A DNA stretch of 64,000 nt from Clostridiales bacterium (GCA_004556755.1 SFFW01000006.1:119079-183078), one strand, 5' to 3'; shown: positions 18,243-27,253, counted from the stretch's first letter. The notes: generated from the letters alone by a model not told the origin. Program-made: numbers and translations.

Positions 18243-19550
18243 ATGACCGAAATAAATAAATCACGCCTACTGAAGGTGCTGAGCGTGTTGCTGGCAGCGA
18301 TCATACTGCTATGCGCAATCTTTACCCCTAAAGCCGATGCGATTTCCGAGGAGGACTACTACGAAAATGCGGTCCTTTACTGGACGAACGTCGAACGTGC
18401 AAGACACGGTCTTGCGGCGCTCAAGACGACGGATGCGCTGAGCAACGCCTCATACACGAGAGCGAAGGAGCTCCTCACGAATTATGACCACACCCGTCCC
18501 AACGGTCAGCGCTGGACGACAGTGTTTGCCGCAAACGGCATAAGCTACGGCTGTGCGGCGGAGAACATAGCGGTCGGCTACTCGACACCCTGCAGTGTCG
18601 TGAATGCGTGGATGGAGTCCACGGGACACCGCAACAACATACTGAGCGAAAAGTACACTTACATGGGTTCCGGCTATTACTACTCGAACTCCGGCTATAA
18701 AAACCACTGGGAGCAGCTTTTCGCCGGAAAGGTGACATACGCTAACGCACGAGGCACGTTTTACGTTGCGCCGACGGGTCTCAAGCTTGACAAGACGAGC
18801 CTCAGCCTCAAAGTTAACGGCACCGGCACGGTGACCGGAGTTCCGCAGCCCGTGTATGCGACCGAGGAGGTCATATGCACAAGCTCCGACCCGAACACCG
18901 TCTGCGTTGTGAACACGCAGGTGAACGTGATAACGGTGAAGGGACTGCGTGACGGCAAGGCGACGCTCACGATACGCTGCGGTGCCTATTCAAAAACGCT
19001 TGACGTCACGGTGGGCAGCGGCAAGAGCGCAAGCCCGTACTACGACGTAAGCCCGGACGCAAAATACTTTAACGCCGTCATGTGGGCAACGAAAAACGGC
19101 ATAACCAACGGTACTGACGCAACGCATTTTTCGCCCGACGCAAGCTGCACAAGGGGTCAGGTCGTGACCTTCCTGTGGCGTGCAGCCGGATGTCCGGAGC
19201 CGAGGCGCACGACGAATCCCTTTGTCGATGTGCAGAAAGGCTCCTACTGCTACAAGGCGGTGCTGTGGGCATACGAAAACGGCATAACCAACGGCACCGA
19301 CGCAAGTCACTTCTCGCCGGGCAAGACGATACCCAAGCAGCAGGCGATAATGCTGATATATAACTACTGCGGCAAGCCTGCGGTAAGCGGGACCGAGCCG
19401 TACAGCGACGTGACCCCCGGCGACTATTATTACAAGGCGGTGCTGTGGGCGTATAAAAACGGCATTGCGGAGGGCGGAAGCTATTTCGGCGTGGGCGATG
19501 CCTGTCCGAGGTGGCAGCTTGTGCAGTATATGTACCTCGCAATGAATTAA
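18243..19550 (+). CDS. CAP-domain surface protein with Ig-like and SLH repeats
   Basis: This 435-residue exported protein has a signal peptide (about residues 1-32, ending PKADA). A CAP/SCP-PR1 domain follows (about 40-165) with NVERARHGL, TGHRNNILS and the CAP His residues, then a Big_2-like bacterial Ig fold (about 180-258) and three SLH repeats (about 265-435). CAP proteins of Firmicutes are secreted and of uncertain function; the SLH repeats should hold this one at the cell surface. GGAGG lies close before the ATG. The SLH segment RGQVVTFLWRAAGCPE is shared almost unchanged with the nuclease at 13162, so the two surface proteins share a recently related anchor. Confidence 0.88.
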   Translation: MTEINKSRLLKVLSVLLAAIILLCAIFTPKADAISEEDYYENAVLYWTNVERARHGLAALKTTDALSNASYTRAKELLTNYDHTRPNGQRWTTVFAANGISYGCAAENIAVGYSTPCSVVNAWMESTGHRNNILSEKYTYMGSGYYYSNSGYKNHWEQLFAGKVTYANARGTFYVAPTGLKLDKTSLSLKVNGTGTVTGVPQPVYATEEVICTSSDPNTVCVVNTQVNVITVKGLRDGKATLTIRCGAYSKTLDVTVGSGKSASPYYDVSPDAKYFNAVMWATKNGITNGTDATHFSPDASCTRGQVVTFLWRAAGCPEPRRTTNPFVDVQKGSYCYKAVLWAYENGITNGTDASHFSPGKTIPKQQAIMLIYNYCGKPAVSGTEPYSDVTPGDYYYKAVLWAYKNGIAEGGSYFGVGDACPRWQLVQYMYLAMN

Positions 19551-19621
19551 ATTTGACAGTTTCCTCGATGAGCGGGGATCAGCTCCCGCAAGTCGAATAC
19601 TCCTTTCTCCATCCCCCCCAA

Positions 19622-19664
19622 GAGACCGATGCTTCCCCCAAAGCATCGGTCTCAAACCGTTTTT
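19622..19664 (+). terminator. Hairpin after the CAP-SLH gene
   Basis: A perfect 13-bp stem GAGACCGATGCTT/AAGCATCGGTCTC with a 6-nt loop. A T5 run follows after AAACCG, so it is an imperfect terminator for the upstream plus-strand gene. Confidence 0.6.
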
Positions 19665-19689
19665 GGGGAGCAGAGGAAAAGAACGCAAA

Positions 19690-19726
19690 GCGTAAAATTT
19701 AATGCGCAGCAGGGGAGTTTGAGGGG
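19690..19726. repeat. Dispersed intergenic repeat, copy A
   Basis: This 37-nt segment starting GCGTAAAATTTAATGCGCAG matches the reverse complement of 42997-43034 at about 34 of 38 positions. Both copies are intergenic. Confidence 0.7.
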
Positions 19727-19741
19727 ACAAGGCATAAATAT

Positions 19742-19794
19742 CAAAAAAATCAGAAGCCCCGCCGACCGGTAGTCACCCGGAAGGCGGAGCTTCT
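19742..19794 (-). terminator. GC-rich hairpin with T7 tail, minus strand
   Basis: AGAAGCCCCGCC pairs with GGCGGAGCTTCT (one mismatch), with an inner CCGG/CCGG pairing. Read on the minus strand it is followed by ATTTTTTT. It lies downstream of the DHHW gene terminator, so it may end a separate small transcript. Confidence 0.6.
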
Positions 19795-19895
19795 TTTAGT
19801 GAACGAGATTCGGATGAACAGGAGAGGACACAGCCGAAAGGGTAGCGATAGTAGGGAACATTTGTGTGCTGCGGGGGCGTTTGCGGTCATGCCGC

Positions 19896-19936
19896 AAAAC
19901 GCACCGCCGTATAACAGCATACGGCGGTGCGTTTTT
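19896..19936. terminator. Bidirectional terminator after the DHHW gene
   Basis: A 16-bp stem AAAACGCACCGCCGTA/TACGGCGGTGCGTTTT with an 8-nt loop. It has A4 on one side and T5 on the other, and lies 17 nt after the DHHW stop on the minus strand. Confidence 0.85.
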
Positions 19937-19952
19937 AACTTTATCTCTTTTT

Positions 19953-21053
19953 TCAGAACAGGAGCTTAAACAGGTTTTCGTCCTTTGCGACGTTGCTCAT
20001 CTCGCCGACGAACATGATGTCGGTGACACCGGAGGAGGAGACGAGATTCTTGACGGAACCGTTAAAGTAGCGCAGGTCGAGCATGAGAATGTTCTCGTAG
20101 TCCGCCGTCAGGAAGGGTACAAGGGAGTTTGCAAAGGAGTCCTTTATGACGAGCAGCGTCTTACCGTTCTGCGCACCGCCCTTTATGAGCATCATTGCCC
20201 GGTTGCCGCCGAAGAACACGGTGTATTTGTCCTTCGTATCAAGCTTGCTCATGTCGTAGACCTCAATGCTCTTGCCGTCGGCGGTGACTGCAAGGGAGTC
20301 CGAAACGGGAGCGATGTACACCTCGTCGGGAACGGCGGCGGAGTCGAGCGTCTTGGAATAGGTGGTGCCGAGGAAGGAGTCACTCACCTTTTGAAGCTCC
20401 CCTTCGTATGCGCCATTGCCCTGCATGATGCAGTCGTAGGCAAGGTATGCACCCATGGTCGTCCAGTGATGGTCGGTGCGGTAGTAGATATACTCTCCGC
20501 TGTGCTCCGACAGGGCAGAGTAGATATCGGGCAGCGAAACGCTGTCGCAGAAAACGTCCTGCGCTATGCCGTACATGAGTCTTGCGTCGTACATTTGGGC
20601 GTTTGCGGGGAGCTTATCGGAAAGCACCGTTCCGGCTGCGGGGACCAAAACGACGGTGGAGGGGAGCCCCTGCGCATCGATAAAGCTCTTTATCGATGCA
20701 AGATTTTCACGGTAGCGGTCAAGCTCAAAGTCGTCGGAGGTGATCTTCTCCATGTAGTAGCCGTCCCGACCGATGTAGGCTCCGCCGATGTCGGCAAAGC
20801 CGAGCGTGAGCTTTATCTTCGTGCCGACCGCCGTCCACAGATCCCTTGCGGGGAACTGGTCGCTTAAATACTTCGAGAGCTTGGACTGGAAGCTGCCGTC
20901 AAGCAGCGTATCGCCGTTTAGCGCCGGCGCCGTCTGAAGCACACGGTTTTCGTTGTCGGAAAACTCTCGGTCCGGCGTTGCGAGGATATAAACGCCGGGC
21001 AGAACGATAATGACGAGGAATATTGCGATGAATGTGATGTACAGTTTTTTCAT
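19953..21053 (-). CDS. DHHW-family protein (AlgX/DltD-like O-acetylation partner)
   Basis: This protein of about 366 residues has one N-terminal membrane anchor (IFLVIIVLPGVYILA) and an extracellular SGNH/AlgX-like domain with the YRTDHHWT motif at about residues 195-202 that names the family. DHHW proteins are encoded next to MBOAT acyltransferases and are thought to transfer or help transfer acetyl groups to an extracellular polysaccharide. The start at 21053 (MKKLYITF) is chosen because GAGGTGA lies at good spacing; a GTG 9 nt upstream overlaps the ribosome site. It is last of four close genes and 12 nt after the MBOAT gene. Confidence 0.88.
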   Translation of the reverse strand: MKKLYITFIAIFLVIIVLPGVYILATPDREFSDNENRVLQTAPALNGDTLLDGSFQSKLSKYLSDQFPARDLWTAVGTKIKLTLGFADIGGAYIGRDGYYMEKITSDDFELDRYRENLASIKSFIDAQGLPSTVVLVPAAGTVLSDKLPANAQMYDARLMYGIAQDVFCDSVSLPDIYSALSEHSGEYIYYRTDHHWTTMGAYLAYDCIMQGNGAYEGELQKVSDSFLGTTYSKTLDSAAVPDEVYIAPVSDSLAVTADGKSIEVYDMSKLDTKDKYTVFFGGNRAMMLIKGGAQNGKTLLVIKDSFANSLVPFLTADYENILMLDLRYFNGSVKNLVSSSGVTDIMFVGEMSNVAKDENLFKLLF

Positions 21054-21065
21054 TTCGCTCACCTC

Positions 21066-22472
21066 TCAGAATCTGAAGTACAGGAAGGGGTTGTAGCTGT
21101 CAACGACGAGGAACATCATGCACAGCGCAAGCAGCAGTATTGTCGCTGCGGCCTTGATGCAGAATGCGCTCTCCTCGCCGACGCAGAGCTTACGCCCGAC
21201 GAATGCGGTAAGGCGCTTGGGAAGCTGCGTCGATGCGATGCAGAGTATAACGAGCAGCGCAGCTCTCGTCGTGAGAAGGTAGAGGTCAAGCCCGCCCGTA
21301 AGTCCGTTTGCGCCGAACATGGAGCCGAGGTACGGCAAAAGCACACTCGTGTCGTCGCAGGCGAAGATGACCCAGCCGATGACGATGATAAACAGCGCAT
21401 ATATGTGCCGCACGAAGGCGGGGAGCTTATCGAGTACCTTGAGCATGAACAGCTTTTCAAGGACGAGGAACAGGAAGTAGTAAAGTCCCCACATGACGAA
21501 GTTCCAGCCTGCGCCGTGCCAGAAGCCGGTCAGCGCCCAAACGATGAGCAGGTTGAGTATCTGCCGTGCCATGCCCTTGCGGTTGCCGCCGAGGGGGATG
21601 TACAGGTACTCCTTGAACCATGTGCTGAGCGTAATGTGCCAGCGCCGCCAAAACTCGGTGATGCTCTTGGATTCGTAGGGGTAGCGGAAGTTTTCGGGGA
21701 ATTTGAAGCCGAAGATTCTGCCGAGACCGATCGCCATGTCGGAGTAGCCGGAGAAGTCGAAGTAGATCTGGAAGGTGTAGGCTATCGCACCGAGCCACGC
21801 CATGAGTACGGAGGTCTCGCCGCCGAGGGCGTAGATCTGATCCCAAAGCGCACCGATCTGATTTGCCAAAAGCACCTTCTTGCCGAGACCTACGACAAAG
21901 CGGCAGATGCCGCTTGCAAAGTCCTCGGCGGAGACGCTGCGCTCTTTGAGCTGCGCCTCAACGTCGGAGTAGCGGACGATGGGACCTGCGATAAGCTGCG
22001 GGAACATGGTGATGTACATTCCGAAGTCCAGAATATTGCGCTGCACCTTCACGTCGTCACGGTAGACGTCTATCGTGTAGCTCATCGCCTGGAAGGTGTA
22101 GAAGCTGATACCGATGGGCAGCGCAAGATTCACAAGCCCGATGTCGGCGTTGAAGGCACGGTTTAGGTTCGTTATCACGAAGTCGGTGTACTTGAACACG
22201 CAGAGCAGTCCGATGTCGATGACGACGGAGAGCGCAAGCAGCGCCTTTGAAAGCCGGACGTTTTTCCTGTTGCGGTCAAGCAGCAGACCGAAGGCGTAGT
22301 TTATCGCAATGGAGAACATCATCAGGAACACATACTTCGGCTCGCCCCATGCGTAGAACACGAGGGAGACGAGCAGCAGAAAGCTGTTCCTTAAACGCTT
22401 AGGACAGATATAGTACCCCGCAAGCACGATGGGCAGGAATACGCATATGAACACCGAATCACTGAATACCAT
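21066..22472 (-). CDS. MBOAT-family O-acyltransferase (AlgI-like)
   Basis: This 468-residue protein has about ten membrane segments and is typical of AlgI/PatA-type membrane-bound O-acyltransferases. The catalytic His lies in GFWHGAGWNFVMWG, and FPQLIAGPIVRYSD and the ITEFWRRWHITLS segment are hallmarks of the family. Such proteins move acetyl groups across the membrane for acetylation of exopolysaccharide or wall polymers, together with an extracellular SGNH/DHHW partner, which is the next gene. It lies 19 nt after the DUF4358 lipoprotein. Confidence 0.94.
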   Translation of the reverse strand: MVFSDSVFICVFLPIVLAGYYICPKRLRNSFLLLVSLVFYAWGEPKYVFLMMFSIAINYAFGLLLDRNRKNVRLSKALLALSVVIDIGLLCVFKYTDFVITNLNRAFNADIGLVNLALPIGISFYTFQAMSYTIDVYRDDVKVQRNILDFGMYITMFPQLIAGPIVRYSDVEAQLKERSVSAEDFASGICRFVVGLGKKVLLANQIGALWDQIYALGGETSVLMAWLGAIAYTFQIYFDFSGYSDMAIGLGRIFGFKFPENFRYPYESKSITEFWRRWHITLSTWFKEYLYIPLGGNRKGMARQILNLLIVWALTGFWHGAGWNFVMWGLYYFLFLVLEKLFMLKVLDKLPAFVRHIYALFIIVIGWVIFACDDTSVLLPYLGSMFGANGLTGGLDLYLLTTRAALLVILCIASTQLPKRLTAFVGRKLCVGEESAFCIKAAATILLLALCMMFLVVDSYNPFLYFRF

Positions 22473-22491
22473 ATCTTTTTTCTCCTAAAGT

Positions 22492-22971
22492 TTAGTTTAC
22501 AAAGTCCTCAAAGGCGGACCTGACGGCGGAATTGCTGTCCGTCATTATAAGCACGGCGTACCTGCCGTCGGTAAAAACGAGGGCATTTTCCGCTCTCGGC
22601 ACCTCGCTGATGCCGTAGGACCTGTAGAAGTCCACACGGTTCTGAGCGTGCTGCTTTAAGGAATCGGCGGCGACCGAGGCATCGCTCGCATCCTTGACTG
22701 CGATCACGGCGATCTCGTAGGAGGCAAGCTCGTTTGCGTAGCTCACGAAGTACGCCTCGACCTTGTCGTAGTCCATGTCGGAAATGTAGGAAAAGCTGCT
22801 CTTTGCGTTGTCGTCCGAGCTTGAAGCGGAGAGCATATCGGGAAGCTTGCCCGCAGCCGAAAGCATTTCGACCCGAAGGTCGTACATACTCACGGTCTCA
22901 CGGCTCTCCCCGCAGGCGCAGAGGCAAAAGCACAGGCAAAGCGCAAGCAGAAGCGAGACAGTTCTTTTCAT
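22492..22971 (-). CDS. DUF4358-like lipoprotein
   Basis: This 159-residue protein has a lipoprotein signal (lipobox LCAC, Cys20) and a small alpha/beta domain resembling DUF4358, often found beside MBOAT-DHHW pairs in Firmicutes. Its molecular role is unknown; location and company suggest it assists extracellular acylation. The start at 22971 is chosen because it gives a clean lipoprotein signal behind CGGAGG; the longer frame adds 17 residues without signal features. It follows the transglutaminase-like gene by 13 nt. Confidence 0.8.
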   Translation of the reverse strand: MKRTVSLLLALCLCFCLCACGESRETVSMYDLRVEMLSAAGKLPDMLSASSSDDNAKSSFSYISDMDYDKVEAYFVSYANELASYEIAVIAVKDASDASVAADSLKQHAQNRVDFYRSYGISEVPRAENALVFTDGRYAVLIMTDSNSAVRSAFEDFVN

Positions 22972-22984
22972 AAGTGCCTCCGTA

Positions 22985-24133
22985 TCAGCCCCTTGCACCG
23001 ATGATGACATCGTCGTCCCCATCCTCGTTGTCGACGTCCGAGACCTCGATGTCGCCGAAGGACTTTTCTATCGCATCGTATATTTTATCATACGCATCCG
23101 AGGGTATGTCAATAGGATCGTCGATATCGGGATCGTCGTCGTTATAATCAAAGCCGTCGATGGTGATAAACAGCACATAGCCCTCCTGCACCTTGTACCA
23201 GCTCCAGTACAGAGTGAGGTAGCCGTACTCGTCGGAGTTCATAAGGCGCATCTCGATGTCGGACATGATCTCGTTGACTATCGCCGCTTCGGGTTCGCCG
23301 ATCTCGGTCTTGAACGCAAAGGCTGCGCTGCCGCACTGCTCGTCGATCATATCTCTGAGTGCTGCGGGCAGATCGTAAATGTCGTCGCAGGTCTTGAGGT
23401 TGCTGTATGCGTGGTTGTACTTGATGCCGTTTGCGGCGGGGAAGTAGGAGGTATCCCAGCTCTGATCGGTGGCGCACATGGCGTCGTTGCGATTAAAGTG
23501 CGAGTAGTTGCCGCTGCCGACATCGGAGTATATATCGGTATGATACCACTCTCCGTCGAGCTTTACAAGGTTCCATGAATGATAGCACTCCGTGTTATGC
23601 ACTACCATGCAGTCGATGTCGAGCATCTGCATGAACAGACGGAAGGTGGTGGCGTAGCCGACGCAGACTGCGTTGTGGTATTTAAGTACGCCGTAGGGGT
23701 TGTCGCAGTCCTCCTGTGTGTTGGGTATGACGAGGTAGGAGCCGGTGTCGTGATCGAGGTTTGCGGTCATCCAATCGTACACCGCAAGCTCCTTTTCATA
23801 GTCGCTCATGTCCTTGTCAATGATCTCGTCAAGAATCTTCGACGCCATGTCGAGCGTCTCCTTGTCCTTGTCGCTGAGGTCTGAGCGATCGCCGGACTTG
23901 TAAGCGTCGGAAATGTTCTTGGTGGACTTTATCTCGTACTCGTCGGCTATTATGACTCCGTCCTCGGTGGTCTCGCCGCCGTTTTTGTTAAGGGTGGAGT
24001 TTAAAAGCTTGCCCTGGGCGTTTACTTTGGTGAGAAGCGAGATGTTCAGTACCAGTCCCGCTATGAGTATCACCGCAAGTATGCCGGCAAAAACGCCGAC
24101 GGCGATCTTGAGCTTTTTGTTAGTTTGCTGCAT
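22985..24133 (-). CDS. Membrane-anchored transglutaminase-like protein
   Basis: This 382-residue protein has one N-terminal membrane segment (about residues 9-33) and a transglutaminase-like cysteine-protease fold: catalytic Cys in AVCVGYATTFR, His in CYHSWNLV and Asp in YHTDIYSD. It ends in an unusually acidic Asp-rich tail. These domains in bacteria act as proteases, amidases or cross-linkers at the envelope; the substrate is unknown. It is first in a four-gene unit with the DUF4358 lipoprotein, MBOAT and DHHW genes, a less common partner for that set. Confidence 0.85.
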   Translation of the reverse strand: MQQTNKKLKIAVGVFAGILAVILIAGLVLNISLLTKVNAQGKLLNSTLNKNGGETTEDGVIIADEYEIKSTKNISDAYKSGDRSDLSDKDKETLDMASKILDEIIDKDMSDYEKELAVYDWMTANLDHDTGSYLVIPNTQEDCDNPYGVLKYHNAVCVGYATTFRLFMQMLDIDCMVVHNTECYHSWNLVKLDGEWYHTDIYSDVGSGNYSHFNRNDAMCATDQSWDTSYFPAANGIKYNHAYSNLKTCDDIYDLPAALRDMIDEQCGSAAFAFKTEIGEPEAAIVNEIMSDIEMRLMNSDEYGYLTLYWSWYKVQEGYVLFITIDGFDYNDDDPDIDDPIDIPSDAYDKIYDAIEKSFGDIEVSDVDNEDGDDDVIIGARG

Positions 24134-24284
24134 AATGATTACTCCTTTCGGGTTTATAGTGCTATGACGATGAGATGTGTACTATGTTCCGCAAAAATTT
24201 GGGCAATATGCTACTTGTCTCGGCATTGCCGATAAGATATACTATTTACATTAAATTCAAAGCCATGCGGAAAGAGGCGTTCAT

Positions 24285-25772
24285 ATGAAGAACTTTTTAT
24301 ATGATATTGGCAGCAAAACGGCAAAGAAAACCGCTTTGAATGTTGAATTTGATCTTCTGCGTTCGTCGGAGGGGGACAATGCGACCGTCGCCGCACTGCC
24401 GTTTTACTATTCCGACGAGATGTTTTTAAATTCCGCATGCGGCTATAACCACAAGCTCTGCATACTGAGCCTCGGCCTCACCATGACCACCTTTGCGGTA
24501 GGAAACGAGGGCGACGAACACGTTCGCAAGGCGCTTATAGGGATGGGCTTTAACGAGAGCAGCATAAAAAGCCGCAAGTTTGACAAAACAAAGCCCATAA
24601 ACGACAGCTGTGCCTACGCCTTTGCGGTGAAAAAGCTTGCCGGTACGGATCAGAAGCTCCTGTCCGTCGCCATCCGCAGCCACCGCTACGGCGGCGAGTG
24701 GGTCAGCAACGCCCATGTGTTCAGCGATAAATATCCGGGCTACGCCGCAGGCTTCAAGTCAGCCGCCGACAAGGTGTATTCCGCTCTCAGAAAGTATATT
24801 TCCGAGCAGAAGCTTGATAAGAGCAAGCTCAAGATCTGGGTCGTCGGATTTTCGAGAGGCGGCGCAATATCGAATAACCTCGGTCATCTCCTCAATTCCG
24901 GGCTGGGCATAAAGAAGGACAACATTTTTGTCTACACCTTTGCCGCACCGAACACGGTCGAGGACAAAAATTGGGTCTATTACGACAACATTTTTAACGT
25001 GCTGTCCGAGATGGACGTCGTGCCGAGAGTGCCGCTGCGCTCGTGGGGCTTCCGCCGCTTCGGCACCGATCTGCGTCTGCCCTGCGAAAGCCGCAGAGGT
25101 ACGGAGTGCTACACGGAGAGGCTCGGTGTCATGCGTGAGCGCTTTGCCGAGATAATGCAGGCGATAGACACGCCCGACAACACATATGAGCCGTACAAGG
25201 AGCAGGAAAAGGTCCTCGATATGCTCATAGCCTATTCCGATAAGCTGTTTCCGAGTCTCGACAAATATGCGCAGGACGGCTACCAGAGCTTCATAATGGA
25301 CTACATGAGCGGGAAGATCTACGGCAGCGCCGTCGATATGCGGAGATTCATCCGCTTCCTCGTCGACGGAGACGAGGAATTTGCCGAGGAGCTGTGCGGT
25401 ATGCTCGAACAGTGGGACTCCATGGGTGCGATGCAGAAGGCGCAGAGCATCGGCGGGCTGAACCTCAAGATCACCTCGATGCTCAAAAAGCACCTTTCCG
25501 GCGACACGGCTCCCGCACTTGAGATGCTCAGCCTCGGCTTGGGCGTGCTTGCGCACTACGCCGCAAGGCTCACGGCGGACAAGGTGACCAAGAGCGGGCA
25601 GGACAATTACTATGAGCTACTCATCCGTCTTGCGGTCGATGCCTACCATGTGGCGGAGCATTCGCCCGTGCTGATGCAGCACTGGCCGGAGGTCTATCTT
25701 GCGTGGCTGCTCTCCGGCGACGAAAAGACACTTTACCGCACGGACGGCTACCGTCGGCTTACGATAAAATGA
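24285..25772 (+). CDS. Alpha/beta-hydrolase, lipase class 3-like
   Basis: This 495-residue protein lacks a signal peptide or clear membrane segment. The nucleophile elbow GFSRGGAIS at about residues 188-196 and the following TFAAPNTV and DVVPRVPL segments match the class 3 lipase/DUF2974-type alpha/beta-hydrolase core. The C-terminal third (about 330-495) is helical and not recognised. The substrate is unknown; a cytoplasmic esterase is the simplest reading. GAGG precedes the ATG. The stop overlaps an ATG (25769) in frame with the next gene, so the two are probably translationally linked. Confidence 0.75.
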   Translation: MKNFLYDIGSKTAKKTALNVEFDLLRSSEGDNATVAALPFYYSDEMFLNSACGYNHKLCILSLGLTMTTFAVGNEGDEHVRKALIGMGFNESSIKSRKFDKTKPINDSCAYAFAVKKLAGTDQKLLSVAIRSHRYGGEWVSNAHVFSDKYPGYAAGFKSAADKVYSALRKYISEQKLDKSKLKIWVVGFSRGGAISNNLGHLLNSGLGIKKDNIFVYTFAAPNTVEDKNWVYYDNIFNVLSEMDVVPRVPLRSWGFRRFGTDLRLPCESRRGTECYTERLGVMRERFAEIMQAIDTPDNTYEPYKEQEKVLDMLIAYSDKLFPSLDKYAQDGYQSFIMDYMSGKIYGSAVDMRRFIRFLVDGDEEFAEELCGMLEQWDSMGAMQKAQSIGGLNLKITSMLKKHLSGDTAPALEMLSLGLGVLAHYAARLTADKVTKSGQDNYYELLIRLAVDAYHVAEHSPVLMQHWPEVYLAWLLSGDEKTLYRTDGYRRLTIK

Positions 25773-25792
25773 CAGACGAAACGGAGACAGAC

Positions 25793-26704
25793 ATGGACAG
25801 AACACTCGTGATAATGGCGGCGGGACTCGGCTCCCGCTACGGCGGCGTAAAGCAGATGACGGGCGTGGGGCCCGACGGAGAGATACTCATGGAGTATGCC
25901 GTTTTTGACGCACTGAGCGCCGGGTTTAACAGGGTCGTTGCGATAATCAAGCCCGATATGCTCAAGGATGTGAAGGAACGCTGCGGCGACCGCATCGAGA
26001 AAAAGACGGGGATAAGGATAGACTACGCCTTTCAGACGTCCGACCGCTTCACCGAAAGCAGACCGGAGTTTGCCGGAAGGTCAAAGCCCTTGGGTACGGT
26101 ACACGCCGTGCTGTGCGCAAAGGAGTTTATAAAGACGCCCTTTGCGGTCATAAATGCCGACGATTACTACGGCAGGAGCGCTTTTGAGGTCATAGCGCCG
26201 CAGCTTGACGATCTTCAAGCCGCCGAGGATGCGGCGATGGTCGCATACAGGCTCAAGAACACGGTCAGCGAATTCGGCACCGTCACAAGGGGCGTATGCG
26301 GCAGCCGGGACGGGTATCTAAGCTCCGTCACCGAGACATACAAGATAAAGCTGTTTCCAGACGGCACGATACGGGACACCTCGGAGTCCGAGGAAGGACC
26401 CGTGCTTTCGCCGGACAGCCTCGTTTCCATGAATCTGTGGGGCTTTTCCCCGAAAATGCTCGACGTTATGGAGCGGTATTTTGAAAGCTTCCTTGAAAAG
26501 CTCCCCGAGGGCGACAACAAGAGCGAGTGCCTGCTGCCGACCATGGTCGGCGATATGATAGCCGAGGACAGGCTCAATGTCAAGGTTTTAAGCTCCGGCG
26601 ACCGCTGGTTTGGTCTGACCTACAAGGAGGACACGCCGGGCGTCGTCGCCGCACTGTCTGCGCTCCACGAAAACGGGACCTACCCCCCGACGCTTTGGGG
26701 ATAA
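25793..26704 (+). CDS. Sugar-phosphate nucleotidyltransferase family protein
   Basis: This 303-residue Rossmann-fold protein starts MDRTLVIMAAGLGSRYGG, the nucleotide-binding signature of NTP_transferase enzymes that make NDP-sugars. VINADDYYG carries the metal-binding Asp. The exact sugar is unknown; the lack of a C-terminal hexapeptide domain separates it from GlmU. Start 25793 is chosen because GGAG precedes it and the family motif begins at once; an in-frame ATG at 25769, overlapping the previous stop, would add eight residues. A bidirectional terminator follows. Confidence 0.85.
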   Translation: MDRTLVIMAAGLGSRYGGVKQMTGVGPDGEILMEYAVFDALSAGFNRVVAIIKPDMLKDVKERCGDRIEKKTGIRIDYAFQTSDRFTESRPEFAGRSKPLGTVHAVLCAKEFIKTPFAVINADDYYGRSAFEVIAPQLDDLQAAEDAAMVAYRLKNTVSEFGTVTRGVCGSRDGYLSSVTETYKIKLFPDGTIRDTSESEEGPVLSPDSLVSMNLWGFSPKMLDVMERYFESFLEKLPEGDNKSECLLPTMVGDMIAEDRLNVKVLSSGDRWFGLTYKEDTPGVVAALSALHENGTYPPTLWG

Positions 26705-26715
26705 CACAACGTAAT

Positions 26716-26746
26716 AAAAATGCAGAGCCTTTGGCTCTGCATTTTT
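26716..26746. terminator. Bidirectional terminator
   Basis: A 10-bp stem ATGCAGAGCC/GGCTCTGCAT with a TTT loop, A-rich upstream and T5 downstream. It serves the nucleotidyltransferase (+) and the zinc-ribbon gene (-). Confidence 0.9.
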
Positions 26747-26759
26747 CGTTAATGTAGGA

Positions 26760-27212
26760 TCAGTCCTCGCCGTCGGGTTCGTCGGTCTCGTCGAAGTCAA
26801 ATTCGAGGGTCTCACCGCAGCCGGGGCAAATGATGTTGCCGAAGCTCAGATCGTCCTCATACACGGGGACGACCTCACCGCACTGCGGGCAGGTGACCTC
26901 GTAATCGGCTTCGTCGTCGCAGCCGCAGCAGGAGCTGCAGCAGAAGGACTCGTCGTCATCGTCGTCGTAATCCTCGTCATAGTCGTCCTCATCGTCGAGG
27001 ATAAGCTCCTCGATGAAGGACACGTCGTCGCCGAGACTGTCAAGCTCGTCCGCCATGTCTGCGGAATCGACTTCAAGCGCCTCGATCGAAGCGGCGAAGG
27101 AATCCAACGCATCTATAACGGCAAGCAGGAGCTTTCCGTTCTTGTCGTCGGCACTTATGTCCAAGCCCTCGGCAAGACCCTTGAGATATGCCACTTTTTC
27201 GGACGGTGTCAT
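26760..27212 (-). CDS. CD1247-like acidic protein with C-terminal zinc ribbon
   Basis: This 150-residue cytoplasmic protein has a helical N-terminus (SEKVAYLKGLAEGLDIS) conserved in Clostridia under the CD1247 N-terminal domain name, a highly acidic Asp/Glu stretch (about residues 68-90), a Cys cluster (CCSSCCGC) and a zinc ribbon (CPQCGE and CPGCGE, about 113-138). The function is unknown; the fold suggests a small regulatory or ribosome-associated factor. It lies downstream of efp on the same strand. GGAGG precedes the ATG. Confidence 0.78.
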   Translation of the reverse strand: MTPSEKVAYLKGLAEGLDISADDKNGKLLLAVIDALDSFAASIEALEVDSADMADELDSLGDDVSFIEELILDDEDDYDEDYDDDDDESFCCSSCCGCDDEADYEVTCPQCGEVVPVYEDDLSFGNIICPGCGETLEFDFDETDEPDGED

Positions 27213-27253
27213 GGTGTAACCTCCTTTTTGCTCAAAACCGAATTGTTATTGAC

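Larger units (their letters stand above)
19551..19952. other. Structured intergenic region
   Basis: No convincing gene in 402 nt. It holds a perfect 13-bp hairpin (19622-19653) after the CAP-SLH gene, a 37-nt stretch (19690-19726) repeated in inverted orientation at 42997-43034, a GC-rich hairpin (19752-19794) followed on the minus strand by a T7 run, and a bidirectional terminator (19896-19936). The interval 19795-19895 could be a small minus-strand RNA ending at the T7 run. Confidence 0.6.
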
